A DNA stretch of 64,000 nt, from contig OX439036.1 of the NCBI GenBank assembly GCA_949317995.1, forward strand, positions 4,891,207 through 4,955,206, read 5' to 3'. The notes below the pieces were generated by a model that was given only the letters and a program-made list of their open reading frames with translations, had not been told where the DNA came from and did not search any database. Positions 45,478-58,569 of this stretch are shown here, in pieces. The stretch is from Acholoe squamosa (lineage: Eukaryota > Annelida > Polychaeta > Phyllodocida > Polynoidae). Every line of letters starts with the position of its first letter. Position 1 is the first letter of the stretch. The position numbers were made by a program, and so were the translations under genes.

Positions 45478-45700
45478 CCTCAACCCTATCCCTAAACAGG
45501 TCCCTAACTTTATACCCAACCCTCATACCAACCCTAACCTTAACCCTAACACTATCCCTAACCCTAACTCTAACCTTAACCCTAACCCTAACCCTAACCT
45601 TAACCCTAACCCTATCCCTAACCCTAACTCTAACCTTAACCCTAACCCTAACCCTAACCCTAACCTTAACCCTAACCCTATCCCTAAACCTAACACAATA
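45478..45700. repeat. Interstitial telomere-like repeat (CCCTAA)n
   Basis: About 220 bp of CCCTAA units with variants (CTTAAC, CTATCC, CTCTAAC). The complement is TTAGGG, the common animal telomere unit. Degeneration shows that it is not a live telomere. Confidence 0.93.
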
Positions 45701-45816
45701 TCCACACTTTATGGAATCTAAGGACAAGTTGTTGGTCAGGAGGCCATTTCTTAACACACTACGACTGCTGCCCTTTAAATTGTAGTGAGAGACTAATAAT
45801 TTGGCCCTAACAGTAC

Positions 45817-47039
45817 TATGATATACCATTTTATTATCCCATAAATTCTAACATATTATTGTATTAATCAAAGAATATCTAAGAAATTAATACATAGGTT
45901 GGTTCTAAGAGCTATAAGAGCACTCAAACTTTGTATAAGAGCGTTCATGCCCCACTGCACACCAGCCAGAGTCAGTTAGACAGAGTTTGTGACATCAAAG
46001 GGTCCGACCTAATGGTTCACTGCACAATATAATAAAAATGAGGGTCTCAGTGTGCGACCTCATGGTTCAGTGCACAAACTAATAAGTTGTAAGTGAATGC
46101 AACCGGCCGTCACGGGTGCCTCATGAAAATTAAGCTGGCAACATTACTGAAAACAATCATACACACAGTAAACCCCACTCCACCCACCCAGTGACCTTGA
46201 CACCATGCCCACAAAGGTCACCAGTGAGATCTCCCACATACCAGTGAGATCTCCCACATACCAGTGAGATCTCCCACACATCAATGAGATCTCCCACACA
46301 TCAGTGAGATCTCCCACACATCAATGAGATCTCCCACACATCAGTGAGATCTCCCACACATCAATGAGATCTCCCACACATCAATGAGATCTCTCACACA
46401 ACAGTAAGATCTCCCACACATCAGTGAGATCTCCCACACATCGATGAGATCTCCCACACGATCAGTGAGATCTCCCACATATCAGTGTGATCTCCCACAC
46501 ATCGATGAGATCTCCCACACATCAGTGAGATCTCCCACACATCAATGAGATATCCCACACGATCAGTGAGATCTCCCACATATCAGTGAGATCTCCCACA
46601 CATCGATGAGATCTCCCACACGACCAGTGAGGTCTCCCACACGTCAGTGAGGTCTCCCACACGTCAGTGAGGTCTCCCAAATGTCAGTGAGGTCTCCCAA
46701 ACGTCAGTGAGGTCTCCCACACGTCAGTGAGGTCTCCCACACGTCAGTGAGGTCTCCCACACGTCAGTGAGGTCTCCCACACGTCAGTGAGGTCTCCCAC
46801 ACGTCAGTGAGGTCTACCCCACACATCAAGGTCTTATCAGTCAAGCTGGCAGAACAAATTACCTACATACTAACTACTGTATGATTGATATGTCTTATAT
46901 GTTGCCTAAGGCTGAATAAACCAGTGACAACTGGAAATAACACTATTTTATGAGAGCTTAATGTATTTACACTATATACCACTAGTCTTATGATATTTCT
47001 CATATGACAACTTGATCATGCACAATTACTAGTATGACA
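45817..47039 (+). repeat. Chimeric 5' LTR of element 2
   Basis: Bases 45817 to about 46120 match the first 300 bp of the 3' LTR (60352-60655). Bases from about 46855 to 47039 match its last 190 bp (61514-61702), including AATAAA at 46915-46920. The central LTR of about 860 bp is missing and replaced by a leader segment. The breakpoints show short identities: CT at about 46120 and ACAA at 46854-46857. Confidence 0.88.
46120..46857 (+). repeat. Leader-derived segment inserted in the 5' LTR of element 2
   Basis: About 735 bp from TCATGAAAATTAAGCTGGC through the 20-bp minisatellite to TCAAGCTGGCAGAACAA is nearly identical to 47086-47856, the normal leader. The two versions of the array differ slightly in unit number and sequence. 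Confidence 0.88.
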
Positions 47040-47057
47040 AAGTGGTGGAGAACATCC
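47040..47057 (+). other. Putative primer-binding site of element 2
   Basis: AAGTGGTGGAGAACATCC follows the LTR end exactly as in element 1; the same reservations about the tRNA apply. Confidence 0.4.
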
Positions 47058-47185
47058 TACTAAGATCCTAAATTACCCAATGCTCTCATGAAAATTAAGC
47101 TGGCAACATTACTGAAAACAATCATACACACAGTAAACCCCACTCCACCCACCCAGTGACCTTGACACCATGCCCACAAAGGTCA

Positions 47186-47830
47186 CCAGTGAGATCTCCC
47201 ACATACCAGTGAGATCTCCCACATACCAGTGAGATCTCCCACACATCAATGAGATCTCCCACACATCAGTGAGATCTCCCACACATCAATGAGATCTCCC
47301 ACACATCAGTGAGATCTCCCACACATCAATGAGATCTCCCACACATCAATGAGATCTCTCACACAACAGTAAGATCTCCCACACATCAGTGAGATCTCCC
47401 ACACATCGATGAGATCTCCCACACGATCAGTGAGATCTCCCACATATCAGTGTGATCTCCCACACATCGATGAGATCTCCCACACATCAGTGAGATCTCC
47501 CACACATCAATGAGATCTCCCACACGATCAGTGAGATCTCCCACATATCAGTGAGATCTCCCACACATCGATGAGATCTCCCACACGACCAGTGAGGTCT
47601 CCCACACGTCAGTGAGGTCTCCCACACGTCAGTGAGGTCTCCCAAACGTCAGTGAGGTCTCCTAAACGTCAGTGAGGTCTCCCACACATCAGTGAGGTCT
47701 CCCACACGTCAGTGAGGTCTCCCACACGTCAGTGAGGTCTCCCACACGTCAGTGAGGTCTCCCACACGTCAGTGAGGTCTCCCACACATCAGTGAGGTCT
47801 CCCACACGTCAGTAAGGTCTACCCCACACA
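47186..47830 (+). repeat. Expanded 20-bp leader minisatellite of element 2
   Basis: About 31 units of the type GAGATCTCCCACACATCAGT, changing to GAGGTCTCCCACACGTCAGT towards gag. Element 1 has only about eight. The gradient from ATC to GTC units suggests that the array grew in stages. Confidence 0.93.
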
Positions 47831-48195
47831 TCAAGGTCTTATCAGTCAAGCTGGCAGAACAACACACAAAGACCTTACGTATTCAGGGGCCTGTTGAAGA
47901 GGTCTCCCTCCCACCTAGATCTAGGAGACCCACAGGGTGCAAATCAGCCTCCAGTACAACAGACCCACACTCAGTAGACCCCACACCACCCACCCTGTCT
48001 ACTCAGGGAACAACCAGTTCTCAGGGATCCAACATTTCCCAGGGATCTCTACAGGACGCTCAACTCACGCTATCTACCTCAGGGGAAGAAGGATCTGCCT
48101 CAGGGGGTGGATCCACACCCTCATCTAGATCCTCCACCCCAGCTCCGGCCTTTGACAGCCACTCCTCCAGAGACACTTCTCCCACTCCCTCCATC

Positions 48196-49690
48196 ATGGA
48201 CACCGATGAAGGCCCCCAACCTAATCAGACAGCTGAGAAGATAAGGGCCTATGAGAAGGCCATCCAAGATGCAGTTACTGCCCTAGAGACCAACAAGTCC
48301 CAGCAGGAGGAAAGGGAGAGGATCCTCAACCAACAACTGGCAGAGAGGAATGCGGCAATAGATGCCCAACAGAAGGCCATGGAAGATCAGCGGAAGTCCC
48401 TAGAGAGACAACAACAACAGATAGCAGATCTCATGAAGATGGTATCATCCCAGACCCCACAGCCTCCCACACCAGCCATCACACCTGTTGTCACACCATC
48501 TGCCTCTGGATCCAAGGATGACATCATAATCTCCATGGTGTCCAACATGACCATAGACAGAAAACAACAGGACGACAGAAAGATCAGGCTACATGAGGTA
48601 ACAAAACCCAAAACCTTTTCACACCCATCACCACTCATGTCAACAGCATTATTTATTGATCACAAATTCCCAGAATATCTGAAGGATAAGTACAAAGTAA
48701 CAGACAGTGACACCATGGTAACATATTTACCCAAGTACCTTGAGGGACAAGCACTAGCTTGGTTTGAATCCTTCAGGGAAAGTGCCACACCTGATATGTT
48801 GACATGGACCAATGTAGTGAATAAATTAAAAGAGTATTTTGCTACTCGAGACAATATCATCTCAAGGACAGCACTCCGTGCACAAAAGGTAGATGAACCT
48901 GTCCTAGACTATGCATGCCATCTCAGGAAAGTGTGTAATGCCCAGCGCCAAAGCGATGAAATCTTGAGCAAGGCATTTACCCAAGGCACGAGGCCCCTGG
49001 GCCCAAGAAAGATCTAGGAAGGTAAGGGAGGCAGAGTCTAACCCACAGCCTACTAAGAAAAAGGTCCAGGAAATCAGCACTAGTGCAGATGAAGATGTTA
49101 ACCTAATGTCTAGTGCCCATGTAAGGCAACAGGAGGCTAAGGTTACATCAAAAGACCCTACCGGTAGATATAGAGGAAATAACTATGACCCCAACTTCCA
49201 ATCCAATAGAGGTAGAGGTAGGGGGGGCAACAACAACAACCGGGGGGGTCACAACAGTAGGAAAGACAACAGCTCTTCCAACTCCAACAATGGTAACTCT
49301 TCATACAGTGATAGGAGAGACAGAACCCCAAGTAATGGCAGATCCTATAATAATCAAGGATCCAACAGTAGGAGCCATAGTCCACATAGGAACTACAACT
49401 CTGGATCCTACAACAACAATGGTTCCTACAACAACAGCCAGGGTTCAAACAACTCTGGATCCTATAATCAAGGATCCAACAGTAGAAGCCATAGTCCACA
49501 TAGGAACTACAACAGTGGATCCTACAACAACAATGGTGCCTACAACAACCAGAGATCCAACAACTCCGGTCAATACAGCAACTCTGGTCAATATAACCAG
49601 GGTTCCAACTCACGCCAGGAGGATTACAAATCTGACACCAGAGGTTACCAGGGGAACCAACACAGTAACCCCCAATACCACCTCATGTAA
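48196..49690 (+). pseudogene. gag: Broken gag of element 2
   Basis: It starts at the same MDTDEG codons as element 1, and the upstream frame is again open without an ATG. The capsid-like segment with YLEGQALAWFESF is present. Near 48993-49000 a net loss of about 71 bp relative to element 1 shifts the frame and gives a stop at 49015. The Asn/Gly/Arg-rich C-terminal third is still readable in its old frame from about 49003. A further 1-bp loss in a C/A run near 49674 makes that frame end at 49690. Element 2 therefore cannot make full Gag. The RGG-like and HRNYNSGSY repeats differ a little from element 1. Confidence 0.85.
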
Positions 49691-52600
49691 TGGATCAAAT
49701 CTCCAAGCTCCTGGTGGCAAGCATCTCAACCACCCCACAGAACCAGGAAAACTAGGATGTCACAGTGCCGTGCGCTGTGACACCCCAAATACAAACAATC
49801 AATCAGGATTAACAACGATCCAACCAGAGACAATTGCTAGTGCCAATATACCACCTAACAGACAGAGACGTCCATCAGTGATACACATCACCCCACCAGA
49901 TTCATCATCAAAGGATACAGGTGAGAGTACCAAGCTTTCTATTGTACTTCTTCAAAATGGCTGTATCAATGCAAATCTATATGATGTTTCAGACGTACAA
50001 TGTTTGGTTGATACAGGTGCTACTATCACCTGTGTCAGACAATCATTCCTCATGGACCTCCAGAAGAGATTCCATATCCAACTGAGGAAATCTAAAATCA
50101 ACATCCATTTGGCAGATGGATCGGTGTGTCATGTTAGACATTCAGCTATGCTGAACTTTAGAATCCAAGGTGTCAGATTCCAATACCAATTTGCTGTAAT
50201 TCCCAACCTCACACAGCCCGTTGTTCTCGGCACAGATTTCTTAGGCACTCCAAAATCTCAAATTGAATTTAATGTTGATCCTGAACAAATTCTCAAACCC
50301 ATTAGGGCAGTGAGGGATTTTACCATCCCTCCATTCTCTGAACTTGCAGTATTGGGTAAGGTCACATCTACTAAATCACTGCAAGGCAAAACTGGAGTAG
50401 TAGATAACCTCCAAAGAAATAACAATGCCCCATATCTAGTTCAAAGGGCAGCAGTAACCCCCAGGGAAAATAACAAACATCCCCTAGTGTTACTCAACAC
50501 CAGCAGGCGCCCACATAAAATCAAAAAGGGTGCCATCATAGCTCTATTTCAGGAAGTCAAGGAATCTGATTTAGAAAAACCTCAACAGGTGTCAGACACT
50601 ACCCCACACACTGATCAATCCATCTCAGCCATACGGCCTGAGGATGTAACTCAATTCAGTGACACAGACTCAGACTGTGAGTCCACATATGCTGACCCTG
50701 AACCCAACTCAATCAGACTCTCTGAAATAGCTGCTATACATAGTGAGGCACATGACCTCGAGCCAGAATTGGAAGAGAATGTTCCACCAAAATCTGTGCT
50801 CACATCCAAAGATCAGCATGATAGATTAGAATCACTGCTGACCAAGTATGATGATATATTTGTAGGAAAAGATGGAGACATTGGTGCCACACACCTGTAT
50901 ACCCACTCAATACATGTGAAACCTGAGGCAGTACCATGTCATTTCCTACCATATAGACAAACACCAGAAAAACAGGCCGCAATAGGGGAAGAGTGTGAAA
51001 GGCTAGTACAACAGGGCATTCTGATAGAATGTGATGAGGGCCCCTGGGCTTCCAGATCCTTTTTAGTACAAAAATCATCGGGAGGCCATAGGCTCGTCAC
51101 AGATTTTCGTTATTTGAACCAGAACACGATAAATCAAGCCTTATCTACACCCCGGGCCGATGACACTCTAGACATGATAGGGTCACTCAGACCAAGAGTA
51201 TTCAGTAAGCTAGATGCCCAACAGGGATTTTTTCAAATTCCTATAAGACAGGAGGACCAGCATAAAACCGCATTCATAGCAAATGACAAAAAATATGTCT
51301 ACGAAAGGATGCCGATGGGTTTAGCGACCGCACCGACGGGATTCTGCCATCTAGTCACATTAATTCTGAACAAACTCAAATACAAATGTGCCCTACCATA
51401 CCTAGATGACATATTGGTATTATCACCATCAATCGAACAACACTTCCATGACCTGGAAGATGTGTTCAACAGCTTAAGAGTTGGTAAACTCAAACTGAAG
51501 AAATCAAAATGTGAATACTTCATAGACAGAATAGACTTCTTGGGAATGAGAGTCACACCCAAGGGACTGCAACCATCTCCCACAAAGGTGGAATCAATCA
51601 AAACCTTCCCAACACCAAAATCAGTCAAAAATGTCAGATCCTTCACAGGCCTATGCCAATACTTCAAAAAGTTTATCAAAGGTTATGCCCAAATTGCTAG
51701 ACCATTATATGATCTACAGACACATCTCAAAGCATTTGTCTGGACAGAAGAGGCAGATAATGCTTTCAAAACATTAAAGCATGCCATCTGCACCAATGCT
51801 CTTCTCAGATATCCAAACTATGAGAAAGAGTTCAGTTTGGCAACTGATGCTTCCAATGTGAGTTTAGGAGCTGTACTCTCACAGAGAGATAATGAAGGAG
51901 TGCTCAGACCAGTAGCCTTTGCAGGTAAAACCCTCTCCAAACATGAGAGAAGTTACAATACCACAGAGAGAGAACTACTGGGAGTAGTGTATGGAGTATT
52001 ACACTTCAGACACTATCTAGAGACTAGACACTTCCAATTATACACAGACCATGCAGCCCTAATCCCACTATTAACCAATACAGGACTCACACATAGATGG
52101 GCCAGATGGGCTCTAGACATACAGCAATTTTCATTCACCATCCAACATGTGAAAGGTGATGATAACATACCTCCAGATGCTATGTCTAGAAGAGAATACC
52201 CAGACTCTGGACCCATGACTAACCCTCCACCCCCACCAAGGAGAGTTAGAGCAGCCAGTAGAACCAAGTTTGCAAAAGTAACAAAGAAAGTACCATTCAA
52301 AATTGATGATCTACCCAACACCATTGAAAGGCCAGAGACACCCATTAGGGGTATCTTAAAGCAATCTACACATTATGTGTTTTGCCACTGTGAGAGAGAA
52401 TACTCACAACTCTTTCCAGATAATGACTTCGAGCCTATTGAATTCTCGTCACTCAATCAGATGGTGAAGGCAACCCCTAAAGAGCCACCCTTCACCCCAC
52501 CTGACTCAGATGATGAAGATTCAGAAGACACAATATATGCTATCACTCAAGCAACTTCCAAATCAGTCAGATTCTTTGAACCAATGCAGGGAGAGGAAAC

Positions 52601-54501
52601 ATCAAACCATTTGCGCCCTATGACCACACGCTCAAAGACTAGAGAAATGATTCAGGAGGGCATACCAAAACCCCCCACACAATCACAAACTATTCTAAAT
52701 GAGAAAAAGGTCACAGGAAACAAACCTACCAAAACCCCACCTGCCAGGAAAAATGTCACAAAAGACACTGCATCTACTAAGTCAAAGAACTCTGAGACAA
52801 AGAAGAATGACAAAAAGCAAATTGTGCCTTTAAAGAAAAAGGTTGCCACTCCCATCAAGGCGAGAATAGGCCCTCCAAAGGAGCCAACACACCAAAACAA
52901 GAGTGACACACCCCAACAAAAGGCACAAGATAGGCCAATAGTCGATGAAAAAGAAAAAGAAAGAGACAGAATAAAACAACATGTGCTAGATATAAATCAA
53001 TTACTGGATCAGATCCCCGACACATCCATCTCAGGTTCAAACCTTGGCTTGGAACAAAGGAAGGACAAGGAACTATTGCCCCTCATACAATATCTTGAGG
53101 ATGGGACCTTGCCTGCACCAAAAGCACAAGGAAATAGAATCATCAACCAAGGCCAGTCATACACCTTGGTAAATGGTACATTAGTCCATATATGCCCCAT
53201 AAATTGGAGAAAAACCAATACTGTACCACTTCAAATTGTTATACCACAGCAATGGGTAACAAGTACACTACAGTATTTCCATGACTCACCTACCGGCGGC
53301 CATCTTGGTTCAAGTAGGATGCTGTCAGCACTCCGACCTAGGGTATATTGGAAGTCTATGCTAGCAGACACAACAAAATATGTTTCCACCTGCCACACAT
53401 GCCTCACAGCAAAAAGGCAAGTACACTCACACAAAACACCAATGACAGTGAGAGAGTACATGGCTTCACCAATGAAGTTCCTAAACCTCGACGCGGTGGG
53501 ACCACTTCCCACAACTGCCAGGGGAAACAAACATATACAAGTCTGCATAGATTATGCTACCAGATATGCAACAGCTTGGGCTACTACTGACTTAAAAGCT
53601 GAAACAACAGCAGCAGAGTTCTACAAGAATATAATTTGTCATCATGGAACACCAGCCACTCTTCAAACAGACAATGGAACATGTTATACAGGTGCAAAGT
53701 TTACAAAGTTGACTAAACACCTCAAGATCAAACATAAATTCTCCTCACCATACAGGCCACAATCAAATGGGCTTGTAGAGAGATTCAATGCTAGCATAGG
53801 CACAGTGCTCAGAGCATTTTGCTCAAAGCACCAAAACAATTAGGACTCATTTATTGAACCCATAACCTTTGCATTAAACAACACTGAATCCCAAACCACA
53901 GGATTCACCCCCTTTCTTCCTACTTCATGGAAGAAACCCAGCCACTCCAATGGACTTAGGGCTGGGGATACAGGAAGACATATCCACCGTAGCAGACCAT
54001 GTAGCTAACATGATAACAAATCAAGATACCTCTAGGAGGAAAGCTATAGAAAGGGTCGCCAAGCTACAAAAGGAAAGAAAGGATAGATATGATAAGAAAC
54101 TTACACCACAGGAAATCAAGGTCACCGACATGGTGTACCTAAACATACCAAGAATCCTGACCAACACAGAGTGTAAGAAACTCCAACCCCTTTTTATGGG
54201 ACCATATGTTGTAGTAGATAGACCTAGTTTGACAAGTGCCAAACTCAAAAACTTGGACACCAATCTATTGGTGGCCAGACCAGTGCACATAGACAGACTG
54301 AAAAAGGTTGTGGCTGTCAGAAACAATGAATTTGCACACAGGCTTATTCCACATGAAGCCAAATACTAAAACAAAATTGTAAGGAACAAAAATGATATCA
54401 CCCTTACAAGAGAAACCACAGGCATAGGCCCTATCAAGCCTAGGCCTGCACACCACATACTAAGAAAAACATCTAGGTGTGGTGCAGTTTCAAGAAATTA
54501 G
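49680..54501 (+). pseudogene. pol: Broken pol of element 2
   Basis: Protease (DTGA at about 50012-50023), RT with YLDD, RNase H and the zinc-finger and first part of the integrase are open and nearly identical to element 1, including the 280-residue linker. A TAG at 53841-53843 interrupts the integrase soon after the catalytic glutamate motif (LVERFN). One extra C in a C-run at about 53907-53911 shifts the frame. A TAA at 54367-54369 truncates the C-terminal tail. The long apparent frame from 49185 reaches back into the wrong frame of gag and is not one gene. Confidence 0.88.
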
Positions 54502-55331
54502 AAACAGATTGAGATACCAAAAAAAAACATAAGATTTTCAAAATGTATTACAAATTCTCTTCATCCACACATAAGACATGTGTGACTGATAATGAATTAC
54601 TTATATGTATATAAAGCCAATCAAATTTGTAAATATATCAGTAGGTTATTGCCTCTGAAATGGTCAAAGACTGGGACCCTCCAAGTAAAGCAGACATGAA
54701 GTCTAAGAAGAGTAAGGGTAACACAATGGAGTGTCTAAAGCCTAATCCCCACATGAAAGAGCGCGCTATGCCAACACAGCAGTCTATAGAGATCAATTGA
54801 CCTTATAAGCTACACTCAGACAACTGTCTAGACGGTCATGAATGGCTGTCCTGGATGACAGGAGGAGCTAATTACCAGTACACAGATTACACAATAGAAC
54901 CCCACAGTTGCAGACACTGGAGATTAGGTACATGACTCCAGAGAAACAATACCAGGCCCACAATGGATGTGGGTAGGGTAGGCTACATAAGAAGCACTGT
55001 GGACCATAGCCCACCATCAGTCTTCATCCAGCTGCAGTCTGGAACACAAGTCTACAGGACCCCACTTGGGAATTAGCCAGCCCACTTCTCCATTAGGAGA
55101 GACTGCACTAGGATAAAGAACACACCTACTTCACCTTCAACCTGACCTTACCATTTATTGGTCAATCTCTATAGACTCACCGGACATATTGCCAAGACAG
55201 CTCAATCTTGCAAAGGTACAGTTTGAACCACTTCATTTAAAGTGTTACACCATACACTTAGACTTTACCAGCACCAATTCACTACAAATTTGACAAGACT
55301 TTGAACAGCAAACTTGCTTTACACAAGCACC
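54502..55331 (+). other. Untranslated spacer between pol and env of element 2
   Basis: Counterpart of 11174-11998 in element 1, with high similarity and no convincing frame. Confidence 0.5.
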
Positions 55332-57956
55332 ATGGGGAGACTGAGAGTTTCACCCATACTGCTAACTATGCTGTTATTATATACTATAGAACCACTTACT
55401 GCAGGTTATACACCTGTGGTGAGACAAAACATAGGAGTAGTATTCAAACCTAGCCCCCAACCATTGGTCAATGGACATACAACCACAACACTGTTGTTAG
55501 CTATCCCCTACAAGATACCTCGGGCACCCGTTACTCAAGGATCCATAAGGGATAGAATACTCCAGTTGACCACTCCTACTCTACAAGATCATACCTCTGG
55601 TCAAATTATCCAACAAGCCAAAGAGCTTGACACCTTGCTGGAAATTGCAGACAAGGAGATAAATGAAACATTAGCCTCCATCAAATTGTTCCTATCCAAC
55701 CCCATAAACACATTGGACAAGGCCAAAAGAGAGGCCATACTGGGTTTTCTAGCACCCCTGTTTCGCGGTGTGCTAGGTCTAGCCACAGTAGAAGATGTAA
55801 ACCAAGTAATGGGACAGCTCAAGAACATAGATGAAATACTAAGGAAATTTGCTAAACAAGATCAGGAAGCAGCTAGTCTCATTGAAAAGATCACAGACAG
55901 ACAAGATGAGTTTGTTAAAGCATACATCCAAGATAAGAAGGTACTAGACAGCACAATCAACACCATAGGTGACACCGTCAACCTGTGGGCCTCTAACATG
56001 TCCAGGTCACTTGACTCATATTCAAGGCACGAGAAAACTCAAAGGGAAAAGATGCAAGTATTAAATGATGCATTGATTATCATAGCAGCAAGAATGAATA
56101 CAGTTCAATCACTGCAAAGGACAAATGCAGCCCTGAGGATGCTATCATCAGGAATCCTAACCCCTGATATAGTACCACCCTCAGACCTTGCTAGATACTT
56201 AATTGACATTAATAACAAACTTAGGATTACACACCCTGGAGCACAAGTCGCAATTAATGACTTAGATTTCTATTATTCACAGAAGCTGACCTCATACACT
56301 TACTCAGCTCACCATATATATATTCATCTGGACATTATAATTCAATCTACCACCTCTACCTTCAAACTGTACCAAATGATTACATCACCCATGCCTATAG
56401 ACACACAGGAGACCCCCACCAGAGGAGTCACCAAATTGCAAACCACAACTGAGTTTCTAGCAGTATCTTACGACGAATCATTATTCATCGAATTGGACTC
56501 AGCAGATATGCAGGCATGTGAAGGTACTACAGTAAAGGTGTGCAGAGATGTAAATGGTAGAATTTATAAACACAGGCCTACATGCCCTGTAGCCATTTTT
56601 ACTAACCAGGCTCAACAGATTAAGGAACATTGCAAGTTTACAGTTTCACCACTGCAAGCACCTACCACCCATGCTATTTCCATTTCTGAAGACGATTATC
56701 TGGTCACTACTAATGAACCCCATTACTTTATCAACTGCCATGGTAAAACGTCTGAAACTCGAAAAGCCCAGTCCTACTCAATCATAGGTGCACCCTGTGG
56801 GGGCACAATCAGTGTAGGAGAATTTTCTTTTCCAAACACAAGGTTGCCCTGTAACTCAACCTTATCATTTCATTACATTCTCAAGACAATTAATTTACCT
56901 TTCATGGAAGCACTTAACCAAATTTCTGAAACCAAACCAGATGAAAGAGAGAATCTTCCAAATTTCCCAGTAGTAAACCTTTCTAAAACCTTAGAAAAAC
57001 TACAGGAAAATCCAATCATGGATGATATTACTCAACTAAATTTAGAGCCCTTTGCCGAAACATTATTAAAAGATGCCTCCAACCTTGATAAGGCAATGGA
57101 AACGCGCTACGTGGAATCATACCTACGTCGAGTTACAGAGCATCCAATCTTCCAAAGCTTAGGACTCATCCTAGGGATATCAGCTCACATTTTTATAGTA
57201 TACATACTACTCAAACTGTACAGACTAGGAGGGACTGTAGCCTACCTGCCTACAGCCAAAGCCTTCAGACTAGTCACCGAGCTGCCCCTACACAAATTGC
57301 TCCCAGACAAGAATCCTACCAAATTAACCCCTACAGAGGAAACTCACACCCCTTTCCTCACAATTCAGGAAACCCACACCCTGATAATTGCTATATTATT
57401 CACCCTGACCATCTACTCAGCCTACAGAATAATGAAGTACCTTAAGAAATTTGCACAGACACACTGTGGCAAGAAAAATGTGGCCAAGCGCACAAATCCC
57501 ACAATATATTTTAAAATATATCGTGGAGACTCAAACTTCGCGCTACCCCTGAGGCCAATACCACATGAATTTGATGAGATTAAATCAGCAGCTGCCCCAA
57601 CCTACAAGGATATAGTGGTTAAAACCTTCCCACTACCTAAGGCTATATTTACCTGGAATTGACCAGCAGTTATAACAACACAGAGAGGAGAATTTGCTTA
57701 TCACCTCCCTCAGGTGATACACCTACCTTGGCGCACTAGGTTCAGTACCATACCAGCCCTTAAAAACAAAGGACTGTACTACTCCATGCTTCTCCAGAAT
57801 GATTGTGGCACCAGCCCGGTGACCATGACAGCACTGGAAAATACAACAGATATAATTATTGACGAACAACAGGAGGAGACCGCAAGGTCAAACATGCAGA
57901 CTATTGCTAATTTTCTAAACCACCAGCCCTCCCCGGTGACTGTGGAAACAGCCTAG
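55332..57956 (+). pseudogene. env: env of element 2 with one internal stop
   Basis: The frame begins at the ATG at 55332 (ACCATGG) and follows element 1 with about 19 differences over 780 codons. The signal peptide, basic AKRE site, hydrophobic glycine-rich stretch, cysteine-rich ectodomain and both hydrophobic segments are kept. A TGA at 57660-57662 cuts the protein about 98 codons before the normal end, inside the long C-terminal tail, so the ectodomain and membrane anchors could still be made. The frame remains open after the stop to 57956. Confidence 0.85.
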
Positions 57957-58089
57957 ACTGCCCCCAGTCCACCACCAGGAGACAACATATCAGAGACAGT
58001 ATTCAGAACTTTTCAGACAATTTGCCGGCCCTGAAAAGGGCCTTTGGGATGGCGGGTTTTTACACCCTAGGTTTCAGTCAGTCGGGATC

Positions 58090-58569
58090 CTACCACAGAT
58101 CCTCGGGTTCAACATCGATGGGAGAGTGGGAGTCCGAGTCCGACCCATACATATGGCCGTGGTCCTGTTCCCACTCAACAAGCCGGGCCTCCATCAATCC
58201 CAGTCCATACTCGGCTGCCATAGATGGGTCCCCGGATGCCGCGAGATCGATGAAGGACACTGCCAACAAATAATCCCACAAGACTCGCTCCCGCGGTCCG
58301 AAGTTAGAGTCCATGGGCCAGAACCCTAGATTACTCAAGGCCCTAGCCAAAAGGGCCACAGTGGCCCCCCGACGCAAGGCTGAGCCCAAGAAATATTGGC
58401 AGGAATACATGTCCACCAACACATCACCATGCTCACTGATCTCTCTGAAATTCCTCATTATGTAGCCATAGTGTATGGTCTGGTTGGCCTCCACCAGGGC
58501 CCTAGCCGGACTCCCCACCACCATCACCTGGGAGACAGGCAAAGCAAAGATAGCTTGAAGGTGAGCCAT
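58090..58569 (-). CDS. ORF4 of element 2: antisense accessory ORF, unknown function
   Basis: Same position, length (159 codons) and ACCATGG start as ORF4 of element 1, convergent with env. It is 81% identical in protein, with changes concentrated in residues 38-58, 75-90, 104-117 and 125-148. The core YFLGSALRRGATVALL, the GPRERVLWDYLLA block and the last 11 residues, SPIDVEPEDLW, are invariant. It is the only intact gene in an otherwise broken element. No domain is recognised. The frame is also open further upstream, to 58740, without a better start. Confidence 0.6.
   Translation of the reverse strand: MAHLQAIFALPVSQVMVVGSPARALVEANQTIHYGYIMRNFREISEHGDVLVDMYSCQYFLGSALRRGATVALLARALSNLGFWPMDSNFGPRERVLWDYLLAVSFIDLAASGDPSMAAEYGLGLMEARLVEWEQDHGHMYGSDSDSHSPIDVEPEDLW

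Noticed and set aside
45446-45829. Arg/Val-rich 127-codon frame
   Set aside because: Translation of the telomere-like repeat.
46206-46815. CRISPR-like regular repeat array
   Set aside because: Tandem 20-bp units without spacers in a eukaryotic retroelement leader; a minisatellite.
49185-49680. Apparent N-terminal extension of pol in element 2 through the gag region
   Set aside because: A 1-bp loss near 49674 joins an alternative gag frame to pol; element 1 shows that these are separate frames.
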